Below, piece by piece: positions 32,048-45,121 of a DNA stretch of 64,000 nucleotides (the stretch's first letter is position 1; every line of letters begins with the position of its first letter). This DNA is from Primulina eburnea. Lineage: Eukaryota; Streptophyta; Magnoliopsida; Lamiales; Gesneriaceae. The stretch spans positions 28,572,329-28,636,328 of the forward strand of contig NC_133103.1 in NCBI RefSeq assembly GCF_022965805.1, given 5' to 3'. The notes beneath the pieces were generated by a model that was not told the DNA's origin, did not search any database, and was given only the letters and a program-made list of their open reading frames with translations. Both the position numbers and the translations under genes were made by a program.

Positions 32048-33258
32048 TCAGGGGAGTTTACTGTTTCCCCTTTCTTTTATTTTCTTTTGTCTACTGCATT
32101 AATTGTGTTTTCAAATTATTGTTCGTTCTGTCATTTATGTTGCATTTGTTGTTGTGTTTTCATTCATGTTTTCATTTGTGTTCTTCGCCTTTTGTGCAAT
32201 GGGGACATTGCACACCTTCAGTATGAGGGGGTCGTCTATCGTATTTGTCTTGCATGAGTGTCAGTTGATGGTGAAAGTAGTAAATTGGTCGCCGATGATG
32301 ATTTTGGGAGAAATGAACTGCATGTTGCTTAGTCTTATCACTCGTTATGAATCCCCCGATGTATTGAATTTGGTTTATGCACACATAGTGGATTTTAATA
32401 GTGGTGTCGATGATAGTTAAGATCAAAATAATCTGTGAGGGGAACTGGGGAAACATTAGATGCGAGTGGAACTTGAATGAATACCTGTTGAAAGGAGTGA
32501 CTAACCAGTAGCATAAACTCAGGTAGAAAATCAAATGTATTCCTCAAATATCCTTCTTCCCAATCGTGCATAGGACCTAAAAATCCATTCCTAGGACAGA
32601 AAAAAAAATACCCTATATCCAAAGCCTAGGGAGTACGCATGAGAAAACTATGCACCAAAAAAAAAAATAAAGAATAATAAAGGGGATGTAAGGTGAGGGG
32701 GAGCCAAAAAGGGATGAAATCCTATCCTAAGGCTAAAAAGATGGAGCTGTAAGGCATTGAGGAATGTCAGAGAAAATTTTTGACAAATGCATAGTGAAAA
32801 TGATCTACGTACTCCCCATCTTTCTAAACCACTTGAGCACGTTGCCATTGACTCCCTACATTTTGTGGTTCGACTATGAAACTCTACCACTGTATGTGTT
32901 TACTAGTTGGTCCCAAATAGAAACAGGACTCAGAAAAGAGACACTTGCGTTGACTGGTTGATTCGGTAACCCGCATGATTTGCGAATAAACTGTCTGAAA
33001 CACAAGCTAGAAAGATCCACAGCACACACGACCACACCTTTTGGAAAAATACAATTGTGCTGCGATTTCTGAAAAGGGGTAGTAATGTATGTTGTGATTT
33101 GACTAAGTGGATGTGGTTCAAACACCCGCTGAGGCAGGAGATACCGCTTCGCTACTTCACCATCAGTTCAGTTATTTCAATACCCTCCCTTTTCTGTTTG
33201 TTCCATGTTTTAATTGTAGTCTGTAACCTATTTTGCTTGAGGGCAAGCAAAAGGTTAG
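32048..33258 (+). other. Element F 3' non-coding region
   Basis: About 1.2 kb without a supported gene. It contains GGGGACATTGCACACC and AGTATGAGGGGG at 32200-32231, a copy of the conserved Athila sequence that normally precedes the 3' LTR; a second such tract is at 33259-33269. The short frames inside are not conserved-looking. Confidence 0.6.
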
Positions 33259-33269
33259 TATGAGGGGGT
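33259..33269 (+). other. Polypurine tract of element F
   Basis: TATGAGGGGGT ends directly at the 3' LTR start (TGATACG, 33270). It is the expected plus-strand primer of Athila elements. Confidence 0.85.
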
Positions 33270-34740
33270 TGATACGTGTGGGTTTTACGTGTTTTATTGC
33301 ATTAGTTTGTGTGTGTTTGCATTGTGCATGCGTACATTTCGTTTACATTTTGTTCATTTTAGAGTAAGCATATGCATTGATCATTTCTCACTTGTGCATG
33401 ACGATTTTGCAGGAAAAATGGCCGGAAAACTAAAATCGGAGCAAAGTGCCAAGCCTAGAAGATAATGTGCAGAAGAGGCGATGCTCGGGCGGTAATTTTA
33501 TACCGCCCAGGCGCGAGAAAAATCACGCAAAGTAGATGATGTCCAGAACGTATGGCGCTCGGGCGGTAGTTTTCTACCGCCCGGGCGCGAGATTGATCTT
33601 CCAAAGAGCCGAATTACAGAAAGTTCGGCACTCAGGCGGTAACTTTCTACCGCCTGAGCGCAAGATGCCGCATGTCCCAAGCAGATTACAGGAGATGTGG
33701 CGCTCGAGCGGTAATATTCTACCGCCCGAGCGCCGTTTATTTTTGGAAAAAATTCATAGCCAATTCCTTACCTTATGTGCTGAATGAGGATGATATGGAA
33801 AGGTAGGTTGGATGTTTTGGAGGACATTCAGACGAAATTTCAGAGCCGCCACAAGCTTGGGAGAGACTTTTGAGCTTGGATTGAAGATTCGAGGATTTTC
33901 GGACACCGTTCTTCGCGTTTTTCGTCAATTCTAGTATTTCTAATTTAGTTTTCATCTTTTAAACATTGTTGTATTTATTTTCAATATGAATTCGAGTAGC
34001 TGCACCTTTATTATTTGTTGGCATTTAAGGGGATCCTACCCCAAACTTTGATATAATTAATTTATACCTTGATTTCTGATTTGTTCTTGATTATACTATT
34101 GTTTTATAATGTTGTTAGAGCGTAGCTAACTTTAATAACGTTTTTACTATTGCGAGTGAGTTCGAGAGAATAACTTGTGATAGGAACGAGTAGTATAATC
34201 CATGGATCTACAATTTACATAGACATATGAAATTGGATACGCGCCGATAGTCATAGTCCTGAGGGTCGAAAACAAAGGGATTTCATAAATCGACATGCAA
34301 TTCACTCTTGATAAATAATTAAAGACATTTAATTACTTCATTGAGTAGAATTAGTTTGGCATAGCTCGAGAGAGTGTGTTCAATTGAATAGGAAATCCTG
34401 TCTGAGGCATACAATCATTATCGAATAAATTAATTAATTAACGAGGGGTAGGTGAACCGATATTCCCAACAAATTCATTTCTTCTTTAATTTTACTCGAC
34501 CATTTTAGACATTATATTTCACTACTTGATTTTGAATAATTTTAGTTGCATGCTAATTTGATTAGAGTAGTAATAATACTACCAATCAATTTTCGTTGCT
34601 AAAAATTTAATAACTGAAAATAATAATTGTCAAATACAGTACATTATACTATTACTTGACATCGTGCACTTGCGATTAATTTTGAGCATACAAAATCATA
34701 TTTTCATTGAGGATTCCACAGTGCAAGTTTTGCTCGATCA
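33270..34740 (+). repeat. 3' LTR of element F (1471 bp)
   Basis: Pairs with 20934-22434. Its dyad array has left arms at 33484, 33558, 33631 and 33703 (74, 73 and 72 bp apart). It ends GCTCGATCA and is followed by TSD TCAAG. Confidence 0.95.
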
Positions 34741-34745
34741 TCAAG

Positions 34746-35587
34746 TAAGTATGTTCGACGTGCAAAAGAAGATATTTTATGTTTTTGAGGTATGACAAAT
34801 GTCTTTTGACCAAATTATGAACGGGTTTGGAACTCGGATGAATGTGGCCGATGACCTCTCCACCCTGGTAAAGCATGACAGAGTTTAGATCATGGATTGG
34901 AAAGCAGTAAAGCATGACCACAGACCAATCCACCCGATAAAGCATGATCGAGGATCTCATTTATGTGGTAGTGGACTTTCCCTGCCTGCCCAGTACTGTT
35001 GTTTAGTCTGATCAAGCGCATTTATGTATGGGATCACTTGCTTTGAAACATATCTCTACGCAAAATGATGTTATGTATGCTCAAGTATGTATGATGCAAT
35101 TATGTTTAAGAAAAGTATTATGATGATGACACGTCTATGTTTACGCTATTACGTTCAAGTTTCAAGTATGTTTATGCTATTAATTTCAAGTTTAAACTAT
35201 GTAAGCCCTACTTAAAGATGCATGTGGTTTTATTATGTAGTACTTGCTATCTCCAGTTTATACATGTTGAGTCTTTAGACTTACTAGACTTGATCGATGC
35301 AGATGATGATAACTTTGAGGAGACGAACTGCGTAGGAGGCTAAACCCGAGGACCGCTCATGTTTTAAGATTTTATGCATGATGATTTTTAATACTCTGAT
35401 TTCACGTTATGGTTTACTGATGTTTAAACAAGTGTTTTTCTTAGGCAAACATTATTTGTGATCTATTTTATTGCAAATATTTAGATGAACAGTTTATTGA
35501 TGATCGAAATTTGAAAGTTTATTTTGTATTTAAGAAAATTTTATTTTCCGCAAATTTTAAAATAGTTTTAAAGTTCGATACGTTATA
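34746..35587 (+). repeat. 5' LTR of element C, second part
   Basis: Continuation after element F, beginning TAAGTATGTTCGACGTGC, and aligned with 44255-45116 of the 3' LTR. It contains three copies of TAAAGCATGAYC at about 34868-34950, about 40 bp apart, also present in the 3' LTR copy. Confidence 0.92.
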
Positions 35588-35589
35588 GT

Positions 35590-35601
35590 TGGTATCAGAG
35601 C
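35590..35601 (+). other. Primer-binding site of element C
   Basis: TGGTATCAGAGC, the initiator tRNA-Met type, 2 bp after the LTR end (GTTATA). Confidence 0.92.
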
Positions 35602-35809
35602 TGGTGTTCTTGTAAATGGTTATGCCTACTGCCAGTTGCGAGAAGCTCACGTAGTCACACTCAAGTCTGTAAGTTTTAAAATTTTAAATTTATTCATGTA
35701 ATATGTATCTAGTCATGATTTCAGCATGTGCATGTTTGAGTTCAATTTACGTGCATTTTATGATATTAGTATTATGTACATGCATGTTGGGTTTACGTGT
35801 TGGGTAAGA

Positions 35810-36890
35810 GTTGGAACAGTATGCTCCCAGACGTAGGATTGTGCGTGAAGCAGGCGATGAGAATAGGGAAGCCCAGGATGGGGATAGGGTCAGTCCTCCT
35901 CGTCCAGCACTAGATTTTGCAGGCTCAGATGTTTGCAGGGATGACTCAGTTCTTCGCATAGTTTTCGAGGAACCATGCTACAGTTGACACAAGGGAGAGA
36001 CGCAGGCCAGAGGCAGTTTACGAAAGGTTTAGGAGGATGGATCCAAAGGAATTCTCAGGAACTACTTACTCGATGATAGTTGAAGGATGGGTTAAGTCCA
36101 TCGAGGTGATTTTCACTTTCATGGAGCATCAGGATGCAGACAGAGCTAGATGTGCCACCTTTTTGTTAACAGGGGACGCTATGCAATAGTGGGAGAGCAC
36201 GTCCGTGTCGGTGGATCTGAATACTCAGTCATGGGATGGGTCTTTTACTCCAAGTACTTCACTAAGGAAGTACGATCCAGACTAATGATGGAATTTATGA
36301 CGTTGCGTCAGGGAAACATCAGTGTAGCTGAGTTCGTGAGGAACATCGAGAGGGGGTGTCACTTTGTTACCCCTGATTGCGAATTATGCCCGGGAGTAGC
36401 TGAGGCGTTTTATTGATGAGTTGCGGCCGATATTGCGTCGTGATGTCAGGTTTGCTAGTCCTACGACTTATGCAGTTTCCATGTCGAGAGCTTTGGGGGC
36501 AGAGCAGGACCAGAGGGACATTGAGGTCGATAGGCAGGGCGAGAGACCCTATCAGGCACCTCAGCAGCAACTACAGCAGCGACCCCAGTTTAAGAGGCCT
36601 TTATAGGGGCTGCAGGGAAAGAGGACATTTCAAGGACCGCCGACAGTCAAGGGTCATATTCCTCAACTGAAGGCTCCACAAAAGCCCGGTGAGTACCAAG
36701 TGTGCCCAAAGTGCCACCGCCAGCCTCCGGAACAGTGTTTAATGTTATAGGGCAAATGCTTCAAATGCGGAGCCAGCGATCATATGCTGAAGGACTGCCC
36801 ACAGTGGAGGCAGCAGACCCAGGGGAGTGTTCGCCATCCAAATAGAGGAGGAGAACCCAAACACGACCCTGTTGACTGGTAACTTATTTA
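35810..36890 (+). pseudogene. Element C gag
   Basis: Pieces in shifting frames: RRRIVREAGDENREAQDGDR (35829-35888), FRRMDPKEFSGTT and a helix EGWVKSIEVIF, then RCATFLLTGDAM, then FTKEVRSRLMMEFMTLRQGN and SVAEFVRN. These follow the chromovirus capsid order. After ELRPILRRDVRFASPTTYA a Gln/Arg-rich stretch (36500-36650) leads to a zinc knuckle CFKCGASDHMLKDC at about 36750-36791. At least four stops interrupt it. It ends HDPVDW at about 36880, followed by about 150 bp of non-matching sequence that starts GTAACTTATTTATTTCAG; an intron is possible but unproven. Confidence 0.82.
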
Positions 36891-37049
36891 TTTCAGCACT
36901 GCATTATTTTTGCTATGCATGTTCCAAATTTTATTTGGGATTATTTGTGTGCTAGTTAATATTTTGGGGACTTGGGATAGAAATTTTCTGCTATGCTTGA
37001 GGAAAAGATTAGAATTTCTGGGATACAAGTTTTGTGTGTTGTGATGACG

Positions 37050-37600
37050 TCTCTCAGGAAATATTTTCAGAAAGAGAGTAGCCACGAAGACCTTGATAGA
37101 TTCAGGGACCACTCACTATTTTATTTAAGAGATGTTCGTTAATCACCTAGACATCAAGTCTATTGAACTCGACGTGAGCTATTCAGGGACAGTCCCATCA
37201 GTGGAAGAGTTATCAGCTACTAGCGTGGTCAGAGACATCGATCTTGAACTGCAGGGCCACCTAGTGTATGCCGATCTGATTGTGTTGCCGATGCACAAAT
37301 TTGATATTATATTGGGAATGGACTGGCTGACGAATGGCAGAATTCTTATTGATTTACAGAAAAGGTCAGTGTTGGTAAAACCTTTGGGCATGGAGCAGTT
37401 TCTTTTTGAGCCAGATAGATGGAGAAGTTTCCCTCACATGATATCTTGCATGCAGGCACGAAGACTTATTCACAAGCGGTGTCAGGCTTTCTTGGCCAGT
37501 ATTATATATGCACCTGACGTACCCACTTTGTCTATATCTAACGTATCATTAGTCAAAGATTTTAGTGATGACGTTACAAGCATTCCACCAGAGAGAAGGT
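37050..37600 (+). pseudogene. Element C protease
   Basis: Aspartic protease with the active site TLIDSGTTHYF (Asp codon 37099-37101), a stop right after it, then an open stretch VNHLDIKSIELDVSYSGTVP, RDIDLELQGHLVYADLIVLP, FDIILGMDWL and QKRSVLVKPLGMEQFLFEP. The ILGMDWL flap-end motif is typical of Tekay-type chromoviruses. The linker to RT ([32 protein letters not shown]) is in the same frame and ends in a frameshift near 37590. Confidence 0.87.
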
Positions 37601-38430
37601 GGAGTTCGCCATCGATCTTATGCCAGGCACCGTGCCAATCTCGAAGGCACTGTACCGTTTAGCTCCAGCTGAGATGTTAGAGCTCAAGCAGCAGATTCAG
37701 GGGCTCCTAGACAAAGAATTCATCCGCCCTAGTTTCTCACCCTGGGGCGCACCAGTGCTCTTAGTAAAGAAGAAAGATGGGAGCATGAGGCTATGTATCG
37801 ATTATCAAGAATTGAAAAATTAACGATCAAGAATAAATACCCATTTCCAAGGATCGAGAATTTGTTCGATCAGTTGCAGGGAGCTACAATGTTCTCTAAG
37901 ATAGATATTCGATCAAGTTATCATCAACTGAAGGTAAAAGATACAGATGTTCATAAGACAACCTTCAGAAACAGGTATGGGCATTACAAGTTTTTCGTGA
38001 TGCCGTTTGAACTGACAAATGCTCCGGCGATATTTATGGACCTCATGAACCGAGTATTCCAGCCCTACTTAGATCAGTTCATCATAGTTTTCATTGACGA
38101 CATTCTCATATACTCGAAGAGCCATGAGGAGCACCGTCAGCATTTGGGTACAGTTTTGCAGATCTTGTAGAGTCGTAAGTTGTTTGCAAAATTTAGTAAG
38201 TGTGAATTCTGGTTGGAGAAGGTAGCATTTTTGGGTCATATAATATCTAGCAGTGGTATCGAGTTGAATCCAGCTAAGGTAGCAGCAGTTAAGGATTGGG
38301 TTGAACCGAAGAATGCTTCAGAGATCCGAAGTTTCTTAGGCCTAGCAGGCTACTACAGGAAATTTATTCAAGGATTTTCTTCGATAGAAGTGCCACTCAC
38401 TTCATTAACCTACGTTTATTTGAAGTGATG
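37599..38430 (+). pseudogene. Element C reverse transcriptase
   Basis: Two overlapping frames cover [49 protein letters not shown], then [55 protein letters not shown] and the catalytic [11 protein letters not shown] at about 38085-38118. The thumb/connection follows: [40 protein letters not shown]. There is one frameshift at about 37820 and one stop at 38168. The substitution ELTN for the usual GLTN is unusual but outside the active site. Confidence 0.9.
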
Positions 38431-38479
38431 AGTGCCAGAAGAGCTTTGATACTTCGAAGCAAGTTCTTATCTAAGCGCC

Positions 38480-38966
38480 CGTGTTAGCCATGGCAGCAGG
38501 GCAAGGCGATTTTGTGTTATACACCGACGCTTCTAAGCTCGGTTTAGGCGCAGTTTTGATGCAGCATGATCGGGTTGTAGCTTATGCCTCCAGATAGTTG
38601 AAGGTTCACGAGAAGAACAAACCGACTCATGATCATGAGTTAGCTGCCGTTGTCTTTGCATTGAAGATATGGAGACTTTATTTGTATGGCGAGAAATGCC
38701 AAATATTTACTGATCACAAGAGGCTCAAGTATTTCTTCACGCATAAAGAATTAAACATAAGACAAATACGATGGTTGGAATTAGTGAAAGACTATGATAT
38801 TGAAATTAGCTACCATCCGGGGAAAGCTAATGTTGTGGTAGACGCCTTGAGAAGAAAAGTTGCAGTCGTAGCACAGAAGTCAGCGCAGAGATCTCTTCAG
38901 TCAAAGATTCAGAGATTTGATTTAGAGATGTATCCTAAGGGAGAGCTCCTAAGCTGTCTAATCTAA
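38480..38966 (+). pseudogene. Element C RNase H
   Basis: FVLYTDASKLGLGAVLMQH (38510-38566, first Asp present), then after a stop at 38597 [20 protein letters not shown] (Glu present), [20 protein letters not shown] and [26 protein letters not shown]-like sequence (VDALRRK). One stop separates the first strand from the rest. Confidence 0.88.
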
Positions 38967-39044
38967 CGGTCTAGTGTTCCTTGCTAGACTGGATCCATAG
39001 AGGTCGGTTTTCAAACGAGCAGTTACAGAAATGGAAACTGAAGG

Positions 39045-40420
39045 ATGAAGGCAAGGGCAGTGTACTCTACACTGTGTGTGTCTGATGGAATTGTGAGATA
39101 CAGAGGAAGGATGTGGGTGCCTAGTGTTGATTTGATCATAGATTATATTGTGACAGAGGCACATACATCTTCGTATTACATCCATCCTGGAGGTACCAAG
39201 ATGTACAAAGATTTGCAGAATTTGAATTGATGGCAAGGTATGATGCGAGACATCTGCCGCTTTGTGTCTGAATGCCTCATTTGTCAACAAGTGAAGGCAG
39301 AGCATCAGAGGACAGCAGGAATGCCTAAGCCTCTCCCTATACCCGAGTGGAAGTGGAAGAATATCACCATGGATTTCGTTGTTGGTTTTCCGAGGTCAGT
39401 CAGAGGATCCAATGCCATTTGTGTCGTAGTGGATCGACATACTAAGTCGGCACACTTCTTGCCAGTGAAGACGACTTTCTCTATGACGCAATATGTAGAG
39501 CTCTATATTAGGGAGATATTTCGATTGCACGGGATCCCAGTTATTATAGTGTCCGACAGGGACCCGAGGTTTACATCGTCCTTCTTGAAGAGTTTGCACG
39601 CAACCTTGGGGACGAAGTTGCTATTCAGTATAGCTTTCCACCCTTAGACAGATGGCTAGTCTGAGCGAGTGATTCAAATTGTGGAGGATTTGTTGAGAGC
39701 TTGTGTGATTGATTTCCATGGGAATTGGGAATCGAAGCTACCTCTTGTGGAGTTTACATACAACAAGAGCTTCCAATCATCTATACGTATGGCTCCCTAC
39801 AAGGCATTGTATGGGAGGAAGTGCAGATCGCCGATTCATTGGGATGACTTCGGTGAGAGATCAGAACTTGGTCCACAGATTGTTCAGCAAACTGCAGATG
39901 TGGTGGTCAAGATCTGAGACAGGATGAAAACCGTCCAGAGTAGTCAAAATAGTTATGCTGACAAGAGAAGAATGGATCTCGAGTTTGCCGTAGTAATCGC
40001 GTTTTTGTAAAGATAGCACATATGAAGGGTGTTATGAGATTTGGGAAGAGAGACAAGCTTAGTCTGAGATTTATTTGACCGTTCGAAATTCTTGACAGAG
40101 TTGAGACACTAGCTTATCGTGTAGCCCAACCGTCGAATCTGGTAGGTGTACAAAATGTGTTCCACGTCTCGATGCTGAGGAAGTACCTAGCGAATCCTTC
40201 GCATGTTTTGAGCTATGAGCCGTTGAAGCTTGCTCCAGATCTGTCGTATAAGGAAAGACATGTCCAAATCCTAGACAGACAGGAGCAAAAACTTCGGAAC
40301 AAGTTGACCAAGTTGGTCAAAGTCCGATGGCTGAATCAATCAGTGGAGGAGGCCACTTGGGAGACATAAGCAGATATGAGAAGTCGCTATCCAGAACTGT
40401 TATGTAAGATTTAATTTCAA
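39045..40420 (+). pseudogene. Element C integrase with chromodomain-like tail
   Basis: The N-terminal part has HTSSYYIHPGGTKMYKDL and FVSECLICQQVKAEHQ (HHCC zinc domain, spacing interrupted by a stop at 39227). The core follows: ITMDFVVGFPR (first Asp), VDRHTKSAHFLPVK, IIVSDRDPRFTSSF (second Asp) and, after a stop in the HPQTDGQSE region at 39643, QIVEDLLRACV (the expected Glu is altered to VI-Q context). Then VEFTYNKSFQSSIRMAPYKA, LYGRKCRSP. The C-terminal tail 40157-40420 gives FHVSMLRKY, YKERHVQILDRQEQKLRNK, VRWLNQSVEEATWET, a chromodomain-like end. Several stops. Confidence 0.87.
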
Positions 40421-40450
40421 GGAGGAAATTTATTTAAGTGGGGTAGGAAC

Positions 40451-43400
40451 TGTAGAGCCGAAAATCAGTACACGTAATCTCATGCATCTATTTAATTGTT
40501 AAACTATTTAATCAAATTTAAAATGATTTTTGAGATGCATGATTTATGAAATTGCATTATTTAAATTATTTATATTATGTGATGCAACGTTAAATTTTTT
40601 CTTGAGTTTCATGTTTCAGACGATTATTAGATGCGGGATCGAGGAAATGAGACCGACGATGATTTTGACAATTTTAAAGTATGTTATTTTATTTTAAGTT
40701 AAGAATGAGACATTTTAAATTATTTATTAAGTTTTTAACATTTTTAAAGCTTACTTTAATTAATTAGTGATTTTAAGATTTTTAAAATTTTTAAAATTTA
40801 TCGAATGTGTATTTTAAAATTTTAAAGTGTGTTAGCATTTTTAGTATCAATTTAATTAGTATTTTTAATTAGCTTGTTAATTGGGTTATTAAACATTTTA
40901 ACCCCAATCAATCACACAAATTCAGGCACACACATCTACACAAACAAACTTACACGGCTGATACACACACACATTTCATTTCATACCATCTCATCATTTT
41001 AGAAGAAAATTTTAGGGTCCTAAGAACCAAGAGCAGCTGCCCCTCTCCTCTGTATTTTCAATCAATTTTCGTTGGGTTTCATTCAAGAAAAATCGTGACA
41101 CATTCGTCCCCCGCATCATCCCCGCTTTGGTATCGTCATTTTGGTCACTTTAAAATCAAAATACATGTATAATATTTTGTTTCTGCATCGATCTTGTTAT
41201 ATTATATATATTTTCTTATATTTATTATGCGTAAAAATTCATTTTTGTGAAAAGTTTGTGAAAAAACGTTTTGGATCGGTTTTGAAACGCTTTTGGATCT
41301 AAATACTACAAATTTGATGTCATTTTAAATACTGCGATTTTTCGGTTGATTTTCTAGATAACCTTTCTGTTAGAGTAGGTGCACGTCGAGCCAAGTGTTG
41401 GCCGAGTGTTCACAATGAAACTCTATGTATAAACAGTCTTTATTTTAATAATATTTGAAATTATTGTTTTGGCACTTCTTTATCTGTATACCCATGCTAG
41501 TTGCATAGATAAAGCCCTTGAATATACAAATAGTAGAAAGAATATGAGATGCTCATATTATGAGTATCATGAAACTCATATTTGTAATACTGTATATTCT
41601 AAACAGTTCCTAGTCGATTCAGCCGCCGCTAAGAAGGATATAGGCCTCTAGAGTTCGAGACCAGTATCTGCGATGTGAGTACCATGTTTCATTGGTAGGG
41701 GACATTATGATGTCCAAACATGCAGATATGTGCTCCTTGTAGAGTGCACTGAACAACCCTCCATAAAGGACTTTCCAAGTTGTTCTCACTTATCGAGTGG
41801 AAACGTCCTAGTTTATGGTTGTACACCATTAGTTCTTATGACCCGGGACAACATTGAGACTCTATGTGTTAGCATTACACTTTGACTTGTTTTCCGACTC
41901 TCATGGGGTCATCAGGTGGCAAGGTTGGGTGTTTTGTTGAAACATAAAGGAGTCGATGCGTTGTAATCGGGGATTCACCGCTTACCTTCAGGTATGGATA
42001 TCCTATGTGATCACATGTATATGTAGTATGAAATCTCTGATCAGAGTATTGTGGTAATTATGAAAGGAGTTCATAGATTACACCATCGATGCAACTACGA
42101 CATGACACATAGTATCGATTCATTGACAACTCTCGATATACCAATGGTTGTCGAATCGGTCCGGATATATGAGTTGAAGGGACCGTACTGTACGCTAACC
42201 ATAATTTAATGTTTCTTGCAGGCACTGTCATTTGATACCTAGGGAATCATGTAAGCGATGCTGCTAGGCATTTAACATGATTGGTTGGGTACTATCAGAC
42301 TTGAGTTCTGACGTTCTTATTATCAAGGAGTTGATAAATAAGAATGGAGCAATTGGGGTATACTCATATAAGGACATGTTTAGTCCCGAATCACATGGAG
42401 ATGTGAACCCACGTCTAGTTGTATCATTGAACCATTGAGGGTCACACAAGTGCTAATTTTTTAAATTCCGTTGAGAAATAAAATAGTTCAATGTGTTGAA
42501 CGGCTTATAAAGGAGTTTATAAGCGTAAATAAAATAAAAGTATGACTTCTAAAAGGAGAATGTAACTTTTAATTTGAGGAAGTGTTCTTAAATTAAAAGT
42601 TGGCCAAAGAAATAATGTATTTGAAAATTGTGATTTTCGTAAACATTATTATGGACTTAATTAAATTAATTCAAGTGTTGAATTAATCAAACACTAATGG
42701 GCCTAGTAGAGTCCAAATAATTAAATTAATTAAAGTGTTGAATTAATTAAATAACATTGGGTCTTATTGAACCCAAATGAAATAATTATTTATACTAGTG
42801 GGCTTGAGTAAATTCAAATAATATTTAAATGGTCTCAAATATTTTTGGGACATTTAAATAAAAGTCTGTGAGCTTTGTAATTGTTACAAGCCCAAATATA
42901 ATTGCATGCATGGGAGATGAAAGGTTGGGAGACAAATTTTTCAATGTCTAAGGCATGGCATGCTTTTGGGACACCACAACTTTTTTGCTAAACCAAGAAA
43001 AGTCTCCCCTTCTCTCCTTGGACATGGCTTGGACGAAATTTGAGTTCATTCTCCTCCAATTTTTCTTCATTTTTGTTTGATGAAATCCTACACTTCTCAA
43101 TGAAAAATACCTTAATTTTTCTAGTGCAAAATTAGGGTGGTTCTACCTTGCTAGTGGTGAACCTAATTTGAAGAAAGGAGTCCAAAAGAAAGGTGAATCT
43201 GTTAGATTGTCTACCTTCAAGAGCTAAGTTGTTTACAACTTAGTTGGAGCCAAAATCAATCTTTGTGATTGATATGTAAAAATTCTAAACACCCTATGTA
43301 TGACATTTCGTGTTTTTCGTATTTGCTACACATTATAGGATGTGGTGTTCGATTTTTGCCCTAAAATTAAATTCTTGAAACCTCCGTTGTGCATTAGAAC

Positions 43401-45116
43401 ACTGTAACCGATCCCCTTTCACTTTCAACATAAAAAATGTAGAACATTTCGATACCTTTGATTTGACAGTAAACTCAAAATATTTGGATAAGAAATGAGT
43501 GAGTTAAGATCGTTTTTGTGGGACTGATTAAACTGCGATTTTCTGAAAACTTGTTCTTGAAGTTTTATCGTTGCAAGCTTAGTTGGAGATCGATGGGTAA
43601 TCATTGTTGCGTTTAAGTATGTTGAGTATAATTTTGGATGATTTTTGGTTTGTCAGTTTACGTCGATAAGCACTTGATTGCATTAGAAGTCGTAGGATGC
43701 TTTTTGGTGTCAAAATGCCGTGTTTACGAGTTGTGTTGCGTTGTTTGGCGTCGTCGTTTGGGGCATTTTCATGGGTTTGAGTTAATTCCATAGCATCCTA
43801 GGATGGGTCTCGAGGTGTTGGTTCATTGTCCATTCGATCGAGTTAGGAGGAATAATCCAGAAGTGTAGTGTTTCTCCGTTGGTTTACGATTCCAGTAGGT
43901 ACACAGACCCTTAGCTGGACCTTTACACGAGGTCCGTGCCCTCGTTTCCTTCGAAATTTGAAATTTTAGCATCTACCCGGACCCCTACACGGACATTTAT
44001 ACGGGGTCCTTGTACTCCTAAAAAAAATTAAATTAAATTTAGGGATTGTTTTGGGGTATCATATCAAGATTTAATGCAATGATTAAGCGAGGTCGAGTCC
44101 CGAGAGATTTAGAATGTCATAAGGAAATTTGTCATTTTTGGGTTTGAGCAATACTATATGTCTAAGTCATGCAAGATAGGTATTTGATCTCATGTTAGTA
44201 TGTGCAGCAGTGGCCCCAAGAGAAATCCAACGAATCCGTCAACGCCAAGTAAGTATGTTCGACGTGCAAAAGAAAATATTTTATGTTTTTGAGGTATGCT
44301 AAATGTCTCGTGACCAAATTATGAACGGGTTTGGAAGTCGGCGAACGTGGCCGAGGACCTCTCCACCCTAGTAAAACATGACCGGGTTAGTATCAGGATT
44401 GGAAATCGGTTAAGCATGACCAGGGACCAATCCCCCTGGTAAAGCATGACCGTGGATCTCATGTATGTGGTAGTGGACTTTCCCTGCCAATCCAGTACTG
44501 TGGTTTAGTCTGGTCAGACGTAATTATGTATGGGTCGCCTGCTTTGAAATATATCTCTACGCAAAATGATGTTATGTATACTCAAGTATATATGATGCAA
44601 CTATGTTTCAGAAAAGTTTTAAGATGATGACACGTCTACGTTTATGTTATTACGTTCAAGTTTCAAGTATGTTTATGCTATTACGTTAAAGTTTCAAGTA
44701 TGTATGCATTACTTTAAAGATGCATGTGGTTTTATTATCTAGTACTTGCTATCTTCGGTTTATACATGTTGAGTCGTTAGACTCACTAGACTTGATCGAT
44801 GCAGGTGAGGATGACTTTGAGGAGACGAGGGGTGGGGACCAATGAGTTGGCTTGAACTGTGCATGAGACTATACCCGAGGACAGCCCATGTTTTAAGATT
44901 TTATGCATGATTATTTTTAGACTATGATTTCATGTTATAGTTTACGATATTTAAACAAGTGTTTTTCTTAGGCAAACTTTATTTGTGATCTTTTTAAAGA
45001 AAATATTTTGGATGAACATGTTATTGATGATCGAAATTTGAAAGTTTATTTTGTATTTAACAAAATTTTATTTTTCCACAAATTTTAAAAATAGTTTAAA
45101 AGTACGGTACATTACA
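40451..45116 (+). repeat. 3' LTR of element C (split by solo LTR K)
   Basis: Starts TGTAGAGCC after GGGGTAGGAAC and ends ACATTACA; TSD AATAT follows. It has the uninterrupted F site near 44253. It contains the GATCGAGGAA...GAGACCG block at 40633-40656 and the two-unit dyad array at about 43900-44010. Confidence 0.93.
41368..43421 (+). repeat. Solo LTR K (2054 bp), possibly Copia
   Basis: TGTTAGAGTAGG...CCCTTTCA flanked by a perfect TSD CTTTC (41363-41367 and 43422-43426). The 5' LTR of element C has the empty site near 20165. No coding domains or primer site are inside. The superfamily cannot be proven from an LTR alone; the sequence style recalls long Copia (SIRE-type) LTRs. No gene is seen in it. 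Confidence 0.88.
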
Positions 45117-45121
45117 AATAT

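Larger units (their letters stand above)
20934..34740 (+). mobile_element. Element F: Athila-type Ty3/gypsy element inserted in LTR C
   Basis: LTRs 20934-22434 and 33270-34740, both TGATACG...GATCA; TSD TCAAG at 20929-20933 and 34741-34745. The 3' LTR of element C shows the empty site near 44253 (CCAAGTAAGTATG). Internal order: TGGCGCC primer site, gag with Athila-type knuckle, DLGAS protease, solo LTR J, RT with MDD box, RNase H, integrase lacking its core, a dyad array, an ORF in the env position, and a purine tract GAGGGGG before the 3' LTR. Without J it is about 10.2 kb. It is not autonomous now. Confidence 0.94.
19233..45116 (+). mobile_element. Element C: Ty3/gypsy chromovirus inserted in D gag
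   Basis: 5' LTR 19233-35587 (split by element F), Met-type primer site at 35590, gag, protease, RT, RNase H, integrase, purine-rich tract, and 3' LTR 40451-45116 (split by solo LTR K). TSD AATAT at 19228-19232 and 45117-45121. LTR starts are TATAGAGCC (mutated TG) and TGTAGAGCC; ends are GTTATA and ATTACA. Without insertions the LTRs are about 2.5-2.6 kb and the whole element about 10 kb. The coding region is moderately decayed. Confidence 0.93.

Noticed and set aside
36880..37040. Spliced intron between gag and protease of element C
   Set aside because: The segment begins GTAACTT, but no acceptor restores a clear frame and the whole gene is decayed. Insertion or divergence explains it equally well.
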